A DNA stretch of 64,000 nt from Terfezia claveryi (lineage: Eukaryota; Ascomycota; Pezizomycetes; Pezizales; Pezizaceae): contig WHUX01000004.1 of the NCBI GenBank assembly GCA_015179025.1, positions 868,001-932,000 on the forward strand, given 5' to 3'. Position 1 is the first letter of the stretch, and every line of letters starts with the position of its first letter. The notes under the pieces were generated by a model. The model saw only the letters and a program-made list of their open reading frames with translations, made no database searches and was not told the origin of the DNA. A program made the position numbers and the translations under genes. This document shows positions 25,364-36,297 of this stretch, piece after piece.

Positions 25364-26494
25364 ATGTCCGCGAATATTCCACTACCCACCGATAGATTCG
25401 TAGCCTGGAGGGCGACTCCGATTCCATCAGACCCAACATAACTATCAGCATACCGAAGAACTGTGATCGAAATATTTACAGAGACTTATGCCATTGGCGA
25501 ACAACATAGAGCGGACCTTCAGAAAGCCGATAAGCGAATCCAAGAAGCCGAAGACGAAATAACCCTCCTTCGAGAAGATGCAGCAGAGGACAGGATAACC
25601 ATCCGGAGACTGACTCATGCCTTGGACCTGGCCGATGGTCCAAAGAACCAGAAAACACAAGACCTACCAACCCCGCCCAAGTTTAATGGGGACTGGGGCC
25701 GGTTACGAGCATGGAAGAACTCTGTACAAATAAAACTCTCTGGGGACTCGGCGAAGTTCCCCACTGTCCACTACCAGCTCTCATACGTCTATGGCCTCCT
25801 GGAGGGTAAGGCCATGGACCAGGTACAGCCCTTCGTCAAGGCAACGGGGATTAATCTGGTAGACATCCCGGCACTAATGGCAATCCTAGACCAAGCCTTC
25901 GGGGACCCAGATCCTAAAGGAACCACCAGCAGGGCCCTGCGAGACCTCAAGCAAAAACACAATGAACTGTCAACCTATGTCGCCGAGTTCTCCAGGCTGG
26001 CAGTAGAACTCAATTGGAATGAGGAAGCCAAGCTCGACCAGTTCAAAGACGGGCTTACTTTCGAGCTGAAAAAGGCTCTGGTCTACTGCCCACCGACCAA
26101 GACCCTGGAGGAACCTATTGAGCAAGCTAGCTGGGTGGAACAGCAGACAGCGGCACTAAGAGCCCCCCAAAAGACACTCCCGACCTCGACTCCCCATACC
26201 CCCTTCCCGATAGCACGCACCCAACAACAACCCACACCGGTCAACAAGCCTGCACACCCCTCCCTGGTAGCAGGTGGGGCTGCCCCCATGGACCTGTCAG
26301 CAGGTAGACCTCGTCTTACCTAGGAGCAAAGGGACCGTCGCTGTACTCAGGGTTTGTGCATTGCATGCAGAAAGGGGGACCATTTTATTGCGGCATGTCC
26401 CCTCCGCAAAAACCACTCGATGGCCGCCCACGCCATCTCCGAATCCAGGATTGAAGAGGTGGATGAGTCGGGAAAAGCCCTGTCCCTTGCATAG
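25364..26494 (+). pseudogene. A1 gag (capsid and nucleocapsid)
   Basis: Encodes the structural Gag of A1. The frame opens at ATG 25,364 (start MSANIPLPTDRF) and runs in one frame to 26,494, but is broken by an in-frame TAA near 25,439 and TAG near 26,321; the latter is CAG-to-TAG compatible (the context PRLT-stop-EQRDRR recalls TPEQRD in relatives). Visible parts are a coiled-coil-like acidic segment (about 25,500-25,620), the capsid core beginning PKFNGDWGRLRAWKN and containing YGLLEGKA, a Pro-rich linker, MDLSAGRPRLT, and a CCHC zinc knuckle (CIACRKGDHFIAAC, about 26,357-26,398). Only two nonsense changes separate it from an open frame. Confidence 0.85.
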
Positions 26495-26529
26495 TCACTG
26501 ACACTAGCAAGGGACCTGCACTAGGTCAT

Positions 26530-29500
26530 TTGTCTTTGTCGTCTTTCTCTGTTCCTGCATCTATGTCTGTTGACGAATCTCGCTTGTTTGGCGAGCATTT
26601 TGTAGTACCAATAACTGTTGAATTCAATGGTAAAACAGTGATAACATCAGCTCTCATAGATTATGGTGCGTCGGGAATGGCCTTCATTGATCAGACCTTT
26701 GTCAGTAAAAATTCGATACCAACAGCCAAACTCAAGACCCCCACCGTCTTGATGTTATTGATGGCCGTCCAATCTCTTCTGGGGCTATCACCAATCTTGC
26801 TTGCCTGCCCAGCGCCATTGGGGACCATTTGGAGAGTTTACCAATGTTTGTGACCAAGCTCAAATACCCCATTGTTCTGGGGATTCCTTGGCTCTGAATG
26901 CATGATGTCTCCGTTAACTTTGGCTCTTACACCTTGACTTTCAATAGTAGGTATTGCAAGAGGCACTGTGGTGCTCCACGAACTGCCGTTAAAGGGTTAT
27001 GTACACTACCCCCCTCAGTAGAGGACCCTGCCTAGGTAGTACACCAGACCGCATATATCAATGTTGACAACTCTCCTGCTTCTGTTCCTGTTCCCCCTGT
27101 TTCCCCAAAACCCCTGAGTGTTAGCTTTATTGGTGCAGGGGCTTTCGCTTACCTCACCAGGAGGCACAAGCTGAAGGCACATGCCCTCTCTATACATGAT
27201 ATAAACCTGGAAATCAACAAGACAAGGTCCAAAGAAGAATAGAAGTCCATGGTCCCAGATGAATACCACGAGTTTATTGACCTATTCTTGGAAAAGGCTG
27301 CGGAAAAGCTTGCCCCCCACCGACCATACGACTACACAATCCCGCTGATCAAAGGAAAAACTCCCCCTTATGGCCCTCTCTATGGAATGTCCTAAGCGGA
27401 ATTGGAAGCCCTGAAGAAGTACCTAGAGGAAAACCTCAACAAGAGCTTCATTTGCCATAGCTCTTCTCCAGCAGGTGCCCCTGTACTATTTGTGAAAAAA
27501 TCGGACGGCTCTCTTGGTTGTGTATAGACTATCGTGGCCTGAACGAGATAACAGTCAAGAACAGGTATCCCCTATCTCTGATCCAGGAAACATTAGCCAG
27601 GCTCTCCAAGGCAAAATGGTTCACTAAACTGGATTTGAGGGGAGCCTATAACCTGGTCCGAATAGCTGAAGGTGAAGAGTGGAAAACGGCCTTCCATACC
27701 CAGTACGGCCACTTCGAGTACAACGTCATGCCCTTCAGATTAACCAAAGCCCCGGCCTCCTTTCAACACTTTATTAATGACACCCTACGAGACTTCCTGA
27801 ATGTGTTCTGTATAGCTTACTTAGATGATATCCTAATCTATTCAGATACCCTAGCAGAGCACAAAATCCATGTCTGGCAGGTATTGGAGAAGCTGGAGCA
27901 AGCTGGGTTATACCTCAAGCCCGAGAAATGCGAGTTCCATGTGCGGGGAGGTTAAGTATTTAGGGTTGATCATCACCCTAGAAGGTATTAGAATGGACCC
28001 TGCCAAGGTCACCACCATTCAGGAATGGGAAATCCCAGCAAATCTCAAGGATGTTCAGGCCTTCCTGAGATTCGCTAACTTTTACCGACTGTTCATTCTA
28101 GGATATTCCAAGATCGTGGCCCCCCTCACAGCCCTGACCAAAAAGGACTGGCGATTCCACTGGAGTCCAGAAGCCCAATCCGCCTTCCAGAACCTCAAGA
28201 AAGCCTTCTGCTCAGCACCCATACTAGTCACTTTGATCCCGATAGTGAGTGTATCGTGGAAACGGATGCCTCCGACTATGTCTCCACTGGAATCCTATCC
28301 CAGTATGTCAATGGAGTCCTCCACCCGGTGGCCTATTTCTCCAAAAAGCATACCCCAGCGGAGTGTAATTACGAGATCTATGATAAGGAATTAATGGCCA
28401 TTGTCCGAGCTTTTGAGGAATGGAGGCCTCACTTGGAGTCAGCCAAGGGAGATCATTGAGGTGCTATCCGATCATAAGAATCTTGAGTACTTTACCACCA
28501 CTAAGCTGCTGAACCGACGGCAGGCTAGGTGGTCAGAGTTCTTATCTCGATTCAACTTCAAGATCAAGTATCGGCCTGGAAAAGCTGGGGGTAAGCCGGA
28601 TGCACTGACTAGGAGATCAGGGGATCTCCCTAAAGGGGGGGATGAAAGGCTGAAGTACCAAAATCAGGTGGTACTGAAACCTAAAATCTCACCTGGTGGC
28701 CAATAGCCATGCTGATGCTGATGCTGATGCTAATGCTGATGCTGATGCTGATGCTGATGTTGATGCTGATGCTAAAGCTGAAGCGAACCCCGGAGTAGAT
28801 CTCCTTTACGGATACAACGGGTATATATGGAGGATGACCTGGTTAAGGATATAATTACCGCAGTGGAGTCTGGACAGCGCCGTCATACCTAAGATTTCCC
28901 TAGCTGAGTGCACCACTCAGAACGGCCTCCTATACACCTAGATCGGCTCTATATACCTGAAGGGGAGCTGCAGATGGAGCTGATCAAGGAACACCATGAT
29001 ACCCTGGCTGCAGGTCACCCTGGAGTGGCTAAGACGTTAGAACTACTAGCTAGACAATACACATGGATCGACCAGCAAAGGAGGTAGAACAGTACATACG
29101 GAACTGCCATATCTGCAAGCATGCAAAACCCACTCGTCATGCCCCCTACGGAACCTTGAAGCCCCTGGAGATCCCGGATCGGCCCTGGCAACACCTGACC
29201 ATAGACTTTGTAACTGGGTTGCTGAAGGACTCGGGATTCAATGCCATCCTGATGGTGGTGGATAGTTGACAAGATGAGGCATGTTATACCTTGCCGGGAT
29301 ACCTGCTCCGCTCCGGAGTTAGCCAACCTCTACCTCAATAATGTATTCCGATACCATGGCCTCCCTGAATGATCGTGTCTGACCGTGGCTCTCAGTTTAC
29401 CTCAGAATTCTGGCAAGCCTTCTGCAACTTCTGGGATCAAAGTTCGTCTGTCAACAGCTTACCACCCCCAGAGGACGGCCAATCGGAAAGGATGAATGCG

Positions 29501-30241
29501 ATTATGGAACAGTATCTGCGGGCCTTCGTCAGCTACCAGCAGAACAACTGGTTTCGTTACTAGCAACCTGCGAATTTGCCGCCAACAACCAGTTCTCCGA
29601 GTTGCTGAAAACGTCCCATTCCTGGCCAATTATGGCTGGCACCCTGATTCGTAGACTCCCTAGCACCTCTGCCAAGGCCAGGGAGAATGCCCAGCCAAGG
29701 AGTTCGCCATGCAGATTTCTGAACTCCACTCTACCCTGAAGACTGAGTTGGGTTATGCTCAGGTCAGGCAAGCAGAATACGCCAACGGGTCTAGGTTACT
29801 GGCCCCAAATACCAACCAGGAGACAAGGTATGGCTCTCTAGCAGACACTTCCAGACAGAACGACCCTCTCGTAAGTTGGATCATAAGTTCCTAGGCCCCT
29901 ATGAGGTGTTAGCAGCTGTGGGCACTCATGCTTACTGGCTGAGATTTCCCAAGGATATCAAGGCCATCCGGTCGTTCATGTCTCGGAGATCGAGCCAGCC
30001 GCCAACGATCCCTTCCCGGGCAAAAGCACCCCCACCTCCTCCAGTGGTGATTGCAGGTGAAGAGGAGTGGGAGGTTGAGGAGGTACTGGACTCAAGGAAA
30101 CACTATGGACGAGTTCAGTATAAGGTCAAGTGGTTAGGGGACGAGGAGGCCACTTGGCAACCCGAGAGGACTTGGAGAATGCGCAGGATTTGGTTACCCT
30201 GTTCCACAGCGATACTCAGGAAGCCTCGCCCAGTCGACTGA
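26530..30241 (+). pseudogene. A1 pol (protease, RT, RNase H, integrase, chromodomain)
   Basis: Order along the DNA: aspartic protease with SALIDYGASGMAFID near 26,650 (Tyr replaces the usual Cys or Ser after the catalytic Asp); reverse transcriptase at about 27,290-27,990 with [12 protein letters not shown] near 27,815; RNase H at about 28,240-28,640 ([28 protein letters not shown]); integrase zinc region about 28,990-29,130 and catalytic core (TIDFVTGL, VSDRGSQFTSEFW, EDGQSERMNAIMEQYLR); and a chromodomain about 30,060-30,180 (EWEVEEVLDSRKHYGRVQYK). Frameshifts are seen near 27,945 (one extra G), 28,240 and 28,450, with stops elsewhere, so the polyprotein is dead. Pol lies in a different frame from gag. 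Confidence 0.85.
28709..28773 (+). repeat. GATGCT hexamer microsatellite within A1 pol
   Basis: About eleven near-perfect copies of GATGCT, interrupted by single changes, sit between RNase H and the integrase zinc region. In frame they would encode alternating Ala-Asp. This is an expansion of a linker rather than of a catalytic domain. Confidence 0.85.
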
Positions 30242-30383
30242 GGTCGTGACTTTGCATTCTTGTTGTTGTTTATGTTCTTGTTGTTGTTTGGAGTTGGGGT
30301 TGGGGTCCTCATTATCGCACTTGTTGTTTTCTGTGTTATTCGCTGGTTGTTGTGCCCAGGCCCCGTCACTGGAGCTCCAGCCT

Positions 30384-30396
30384 AAAGGGGGGATAG
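30384..30396 (+). other. A1 polypurine tract
   Basis: AAAGGGGGGATAG lies directly before the 3' LTR, the expected site for priming of plus-strand DNA synthesis. Confidence 0.85.
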
Positions 30397-30879
30397 TGTC
30401 ACAACGTGTCCTTAGTCTTGATTTGATACTCGAACAGGCTTGTCCGGGTGTCGTCGATGGGTGATTGTTATCTTAGCTTCTGAGATGGGAATCTCGGAAA
30501 GCTTATTCCTTCTATGGCCTTGGCCTGGAATCATGTATATATATATCTTTGTTTCTCCGCCCTCTCGTTGGATCCCTATCCAACGTCTTGTATACCCAAT
30601 ACAGGACCTTGCTTCTCCCAGTGCTTGTACACCTCCCTTGTGCACATCCTTGTCTCATACAAACAACTCTGCAGCATAGCTGCCTCCCTTAACACACGCG
30701 GCAACTGCCTCTGCGTGTCTCGTGCCCCTTGCCCTCTGCCCCTCTTGCCCCTTGCCCTTGCCCCCCGTCCCAGCCTTCCCCTAGTCACACACGTAGCGTT
30801 CCTACGTGTGTCTCGCCCTAGCCTCTACCCTCTTCCCGGCGTACCCCTTGGTTGCCTTGTTCCCAGAGCCCACGTTACA
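30397..30879 (+). repeat. A1 3' LTR
   Basis: 483 bp, TGTCACAACGTG...CACGTTACA, aligned end to end with the 5' LTR with one single-base gap near its start. Confidence 0.93.
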
Positions 30880-30884
30880 GAAAT
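30880..30884. repeat. Right target-site duplication of A1 (GAAAT)
   Basis: Exact repeat of the five bases before the 5' LTR at 24,844-24,848. Confidence 0.9.
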
Positions 30885-31047
30885 GGTACTACAAGAGCAT
30901 TAAAAAGTAGTGTACATACTGAGGCAAGTTTCCTCTCTACTAACTTACTAAGACTTATACTGATGGCCAAGTTTTGCCCAAGCCTCCAACTCAACAAGTT
31001 AGCTATATATTACTCTGAATTACTTAGGCCAGTGCTGAGTAGCTATT

Positions 31048-32294
31048 TGTTAAGGCTCAGGTAAGAGACCTACCTCTTCGAGGGCTAATACCAATACTCT
31101 ACTACAATACTAACTGATATGGCCTGATCAACTATGCAGATAGGGTAGTATGGATAAAGAGATTAGCATATTGAAGTGTATAGCCTCTAATATCAGATGT
31201 CATGCATGTATCTCTCTTCTCATTTCCATTATATTCTATTTGTATATCATTCATATAAAGTGTTGTTAGGGGGACTAGAAAATTAGATTAGATAAGATAA
31301 GGATCTTATCTAATCAGATAATCTCAGGCTAGTAATGTGTACTATAAAGTAGATTACTAATAGTGTATTATTTATTCTCACTATTAAAGTTATTACCAGT
31401 AGCATAAGATTACTGTAATAGGTAAAGTAGTATAGGAGTGCCAAAGGCACTTAGAAGATTAACCAGTAGAACTTCTATATTGATTGTACTCTAACTATGT
31501 TCTGAGTTCTAGCTATCTGTCCAACTGAAGGGAAATTCAGGGGACTATATGTGTTTCCAATGGGGCAGTGCTGGAGTAGTGCTGAGGCAGTGCACCATCA
31601 TCTGACCCTTACATGTGATTAAGATCAGCATTATCTGATCCTCTAGATAGTACTTCCAAATACTATCTAGTACAAAATAGGTTAAGTCTTAACTTTGACT
31701 TATACATGTGAAAGCATATGATAACATGTGAAAGCATGTGAAAGTATATGAAATATTAGCAAGGCAGACAGTACACAGAATGTTGTGTATTTTGAGATAC
31801 TTGCTGAGTAAGAAAATATATAAGAAATACATTTCTGAGGGAGAGAGTTAGTCATAAGGTATGAGTAAGCTACTTCCTTACAATTTATGTATCGTTATTG
31901 GATGTATTCAAGTTATCTCCTGTATGTCAGCTTAACTGCAATGCGTTGAAGTTCAGGCTACCTAATCAATGTATGTCAGACTGCAGTGATTCCAATTAGA
32001 AAGTAGTTTCCTATTTAGGTAATAACCTAATGTCAATACTACTAAGCTATTATAGGAAGCATCATTCAGATCTGATTATTCGTTATCAGATCTAAGCTTC
32101 TATATAATTCACCACTTTTACATAGTTAATAAAATAAGACCCAAGTGGTATTCTAAGTCTCATATAGCTTTACTCTTATCGAGTCCGCAATACACCTAAG
32201 TTGTTATTGCGTTTATACTTGTATTTATTACTGATAAACTCTTTATACCTTTACTACCGACTTATATATTCGTAGTTACAGTCCGCCTGTAATA
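31048..32294 (+). repeat. C1 5' LTR, carrying an inserted block
   Basis: It begins TGTTAAGGCTCAGG and ends GCCTGTAATA (GCCTGTAACA in C2, a C-to-T change). The left 210 bp match 45,914-46,120 and the right part matches 46,120-46,380 of the 3' LTR; the full length without the insert, about 620 bp, matches the 617-bp LTR of C2. The extra block lies at about 31,258-31,886. Confidence 0.82.
31258..31886. repeat. Block inserted in the C1 5' LTR, unidentified
   Basis: About 630 bp absent from the 3' LTR of C1 and from the LTR of C2. One reading of the borders gives flanking TTCAT and TTTAT, a possible 5-bp duplication with one C-to-T change. A TG...CA unit (31,261-31,882) can be drawn inside but its flanks do not match. 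No coding sequence is seen; it has short internal repeats of ACATGTGAAAGCATRTG near 31,720-31,745. It may be a solo LTR or small non-autonomous element. Confidence 0.5.
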
Positions 32295-33299
32295 TTATAC
32301 TACTTGTCAATATATCTCTATAGACACCAACACCCTACAATCCCCTACAACTATATCGATATTAAGAGGATTACTTAGTGAAGCCGCTGATGAGCCTATG
32401 GCTAACACTGACAATGATAGCATTGTGCAGGTATAGCAATGAGCTGAACAGTTTATTGTATAATACTATGCTTCCTTATCCCAGATTCCACAATTTCAGG
32501 AATATTGGAGCACCCCTTATCAACAAATAGGACTTAGATCAATATCCTCCTCCTCTCTAGAACCTATTATATGATCAGTTACTCCATCGGTAGCTCCATC
32601 TACCAATCCAGGACCCTCTACTAAAGGCAAGCCACCAGCAGCTCATCACCAAACTCCAGTAGATCCTGGATATGCTGCTATGAAGGCACAAGTTCAACAG
32701 CTAGAAGCAGAAAAGCAAGCTGCCCTTGCACAAGTACAGCAGCTACAACAAACACAAACAGTATATACTGAATTCATTCAGTGAAGTGCAGCAGATATTC
32801 AGAACACAGCCAATACTGCTGCCAACAAACATGCATAACTATCAAATGATATGCAAAGTGCACTCTCACAGATCCAGAACCTTATTATTTCTGAACAAAT
32901 AAACCAGATAAAAGAATTCCAGACAATCCACCACAACCTCCGATACCTCAAGGGACAAGGTGATTTTTACAATAACTAATACCAGCAACGGTTTGCTAGT
33001 ATTGAAGGACAATTCACTAACTTTCAAGACCAGCTTGAAAGGGTAGAATGTCGAGCATAGGCTCCTCAGCCTATACACCCTCCAGTGAATACAGCACAAA
33101 GACTTGAGCAAGCAGCAGGAGTAATACCACCATCCCCTCTACCACCAGTCGAATAAAGACGACCTAGAGACCCCACTCCTCTGCTACTACCTCTAGTAAG
33201 ACTTGGAATCTTTGAAGATAAGCAGATAGTAGGTAAAGCACCACCCCTAAATAAATTTAAAGGAGACTGAACGTATCTCCAACATCAGCAAGAAAAAAG

Positions 33300-33530
33300 T
33301 GGCGTCCGGACGCGAGAGCTCGCGCGTGTGCGTCCTGTGCGTCCTGTGCGTCTGGACGCTGGCTGCGTTGCAACACAATCAGGACGCCCGGCTGAGTTGC
33401 AACACAATCTGGACGCCCGGCTGAGTTGCAATCCAATCTGGACGCCCGGCTGAGTTGCAACACAATCTGGACACCATTGGGGCAACCAAAGCCGTCCGGA
33501 CGCTGGTTGGCATATTTCAAAATCTGGATA
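33300..33530. repeat. Pal1 left GC-rich flank with 29-bp tandem repeats
   Basis: Contains TGCGTCCTGTGCGTCCTG and about four 29-bp tandem units with the shared segment GTTGCAACACAATC followed by TGGACGCCCGG (about 33,367-33,474). The GGACGC motif marks each unit. Confidence 0.8.
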
Positions 33531-33750
33531 TTAGAGTTCCTTCCCTTGGCATCATCATATTGTTAACACTATGGTTACAATGCACCCGCTTGTATGTACG
33601 ACGCTCTAATACCAGCCAGGTGCGTAGCCACTATTGCAGCCATTGAATATTCATGCAGCGGAAATATCCATTGTATTCGCTAATAATTATATACACAGAA
33701 GTATTGAGTAATAGATATATATATAGAACAAGCACACGCTGCTTCAATCG

Positions 33751-33923
33751 CTCTAACACTCGCTCTAACACTCGCTCTAATACTCGCTCCAATACTCGCT
33801 CTAATACTCGCTCTAATACTCGCTCCAATTCTCGCTCTAATACCCGCTCCAATACTCGCTCTAATACTTGCCCTAATACTCGCTCCAATACTCGCTCTCA
33901 TACTCGCTCTAATACTCGCCATA
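33751..33923 (+). repeat. 12-bp tandem array, left arm of Pal1
   Basis: About fourteen copies of a 12-bp unit, GCTCTAATACTC, with C/T variants. The open frame encodes repeated Asn-Thr-Arg-Ser. The reverse complement of the array is found in the right arm at 35,675-35,830. Confidence 0.9.
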
Positions 33924-34223
33924 ATGTGCTGGGATATAGAGCGAAGGGAAAATGCGCGGGGAAGGGAGGTATATATACAGGAAAACCATAGTTGCCAAGG
34001 CCGACTGCTAAGGACGACAATTTAGACTTTCCGAAGACAATGAGATAAGGGATAACAAGAGAAGTGGCATGACAGAGACCAACGGCGCTCAGCCCCCTTT
34101 CGCCCGCGGGTGCCATACTATTCAATGCCTGGCCTGGTAATAGTCATATTGGGCAATCGTAGTCGTGGTATTGCGATATGTGCGGAGTTCACGCTTTGTG
34201 ATATGTTTCGTAGGAATTCATGC

Positions 34224-34560
34224 ATTCGCGGGCATATATATACTTATATATGTGCGAGAAACTCGTGCTTAGGGGGACATATATATATATATATGCGAGA
34301 AATCCATGCATTCCCGGGCATATATATATATATGTGCGAGAAACTCGTGCTTTTGGAGACATATATATATATATGCGAGAAATCCATGCATCCGCGGGCA
34401 TATATATATATATATATGCGAGAAACTCGTGCTTTTGGAGACTCATATAGATATGTGCGAGAAACTCGTGCTTTTGGAGACATAGAGAAATGCATGCATT
34501 CGCGGGCATATATATATATATGTGCGAGAAACTCGTGCTTTTGGAGACATATATATATAA
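34224..34560 (+). repeat. Pal1 core array, plus orientation
   Basis: Tandem units of (TA)n followed by GCGAGAAACTCGTGCTTTTG or GCGAGAAATCCATGCATTC. CGAG-AAA-CTCG in the first type forms a small perfect hairpin. Orientation switches at about 34,560. Confidence 0.88.
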
Positions 34561-35375
34561 GCTCGCGAATGCATGGATTCCTCGCATATATATATATATG
34601 TCTCCACAAGCACGAGTTTCTCGCACATATATATATAAGTCTCCAAAAGCACGAGTTTCTCGCACATATCTATGTGAGTCTCCAAAAGCACGAGTTTCTC
34701 GCATATATATATATATATGCCCGCGGATGCATGGATTTCTCGCATATATATATATATGTCTCCAAAAGCACGAGTTTCTCGCATATATATATATAAGCCC
34801 GCGAATGCATGGATTCCTCGCATATATATATATATGTCTCCACAAGCACGAGTTTCTCGCACATATATATATAAGTCTCCAAAAGCACGAGTTTCTCGCA
34901 CATATCTATGTGAGTCTCCAAAAGCACGAGTTTCTCGCATATATATATATATATGCCCGCGGATGCATGGATTTCTCGCATATATATATATATGTCTCCA
35001 AAAGCACGAGTTTCTCGCATATATATATATATGTCTCCAAAAGCACGAGTTTCTCGCATATATATATATAAGCCCGCGAATGCATGGATTTCTCGTATAT
35101 ATATATATAAGCTCGCGAATGCATGGATTCCTCGCATATATATATATATGTCTCCACAAGCACGAGTTTCTCGCACATATATACATAAGTCTCCAAAAGC
35201 ACGAGTTTCTCGCACATATATATATATATGCCCGCGAATGCATGCATTGCTCTATGTCTCCAAAAGCACGAGTTTCTCGCACATATATATATATATGCCC
35301 GCGAATGCATGCATTGCTCTATGTCTCCAAAAGCACGAGTTTCTCCCATATATATATATATATGCCCGGGAATGC
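34561..35375 (-). repeat. Pal1 core array, inverted orientation
   Basis: Same units as 34,224-34,560 but reverse-complemented, and longer (about 815 versus 340 bp), so the two arms differ in copy number at the centre. Apparent open frames here are repeats of Tyr-Ile-Tyr and are not genes. Confidence 0.88.
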
Positions 35376-35674
35376 ATGAATTCCTACGAAACATATCACA
35401 AAGCGTGAACTCCGCATATATCTCAATACCGCGACTACGATTGCCCAATATGACTATTACCAGGCCAGGCATTGAATAGTACGGCACCCGCGGGCGAAAG
35501 GGGGCTGAGCGCCATTGGTCACTGTCATGCCACTTCTCTTGTTATCCCTTATCTCATTGTCTTCGGAAAGTCTAAATTGTCGTCCTTAGCAGTCGGCCTT
35601 GGCAACTATGGTTTTCCTGTATATATACCTCCCTTCCCCGCGCATTTTCCCTTCGCTCTATATCCCAGCACATT

Positions 35675-35830
35675 ATGGCGAGTATTAGAGCGAGTATGAG
35701 AGCGAGTATTGGAGCGAGTATTAGGGCAAGTATTAGAGCGAGTATGGGAGCGAGTATTACAGCGAGTATTGGAGCGAGTATTAGAGCGAGAATTGGAGCG
35801 AGTATTAGAGCGGGTATTGTAGCAAGTGTT
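35675..35830 (-). repeat. 12-bp tandem array, right arm of Pal1
   Basis: About thirteen copies of GAGTATTAGAGC, the reverse complement of the left-arm unit, encoding Arg-Ala-Ser-Ile on the plus strand. Confidence 0.9.
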
Positions 35831-36059
35831 AGAGCGATTGAAGCAGCGAGTGCATGTTCTATATATATTTCTATTACTCAATACTTCTGTGTATATAATT
35901 ATTAGCGAATACAATGGATATTTCATCTACGTGCATATTCAATGGCTGCAATAGTGGCTACGTACCTGGCTGTCGGGGTGTGCATTGTAGAAGAGAGCAA
36001 TAGTGGGCAATCCGTTGACAACGCCAGCGGTATAACCTATAGCGTTGGGGACGAGCAGC

Positions 36060-36297
36060 CCGTTCCATGTTGCGTCCAAGAGGAGGGAGCATCTGCAAAG
36101 CGCATGTGTTGCGTCCCAGGCGTGGGAGCACACTTGTCCCAGGAGCTGGAGCACAGTGCGTTGCGTCCCAAGCGCGGGCGCCAGCTGCTTGTGCGTCCCG
36201 ACGCAAGAGGAGCAAGCATTGGCGTCCTGATCTTGAGTTTTCGTCGGGTGCGTCCTGTGCGTCCTGTGCGTCTGGACGCACAGGACGCAAACACGAT
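36060..36297. repeat. Pal1 right GC-rich flank with GCGTCC motifs
   Basis: GCGTCC occurs repeatedly (near 36,072, 36,110, 36,163, 36,194, 36,220, 36,250 and 36,260), usually as TGCGTCC, separated by different spacers of about 10-55 bp. This flank is not the inverted copy of the left flank, but carries the same motif and the same TGCGTCCTGTGCGTCCTG segment in direct orientation. Confidence 0.75.

Larger units (their letters stand above)
24849..30879 (+). mobile_element. A1: complete but dead Ty3/gypsy chromovirus
   Basis: A 6.0-kb LTR retrotransposon bounded by 484- and 483-bp LTRs with TGTCAC...GTTACA ends and flanked by the duplication GAAAT. Internal order is gag with zinc knuckle, protease, reverse transcriptase, RNase H, integrase and chromodomain, which defines a Ty3/gypsy chromovirus. 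Both gag and pol carry stops and frameshifts, so it cannot move by itself. The two LTRs differ at roughly 33 positions, and all but one of the substitutions I counted are transitions. Confidence 0.93.
33286..36297. mobile_element. Pal1: 3.0-kb inverted-repeat (foldback-like) insertion in C1 gag
   Basis: The C1 gag reading (TYLQH then FLLMKARYF) is continuous if 33,286-36,297 is removed, so this block is an insertion. Its inner 33,616-35,969 is an inverted repeat centred near 34,790: sequence at 33,616-34,220 recurs reverse-complemented at 35,375-35,969. From outside to centre it has GC-rich flanks with many GCGTCC/GGACGC motifs, a 12-bp array, a conserved unique segment of about 280 bp, and a TA-rich array of the core GCGAGAAACTCGTGC. 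No transposase is encoded. It resembles a foldback-type non-autonomous element; a local rearrangement is the alternative. Confidence 0.75.

Noticed and set aside
31261..31882. Clean solo LTR (TGTTGTTAGG...CTTCCTTACA) in the C1 5' LTR
   Set aside because: The 5 bases on either side (TAAAG and ATTTA) do not match, so I kept it only as an unidentified insertion.
34110..35487. Overlapping frames of 120-280 codons on both strands rich in IYIYMRETRAF or similar
   Set aside because: They come from translation of the TA-rich core repeats in all frames; there is no conserved start, and the same repeats yield frames on both strands.
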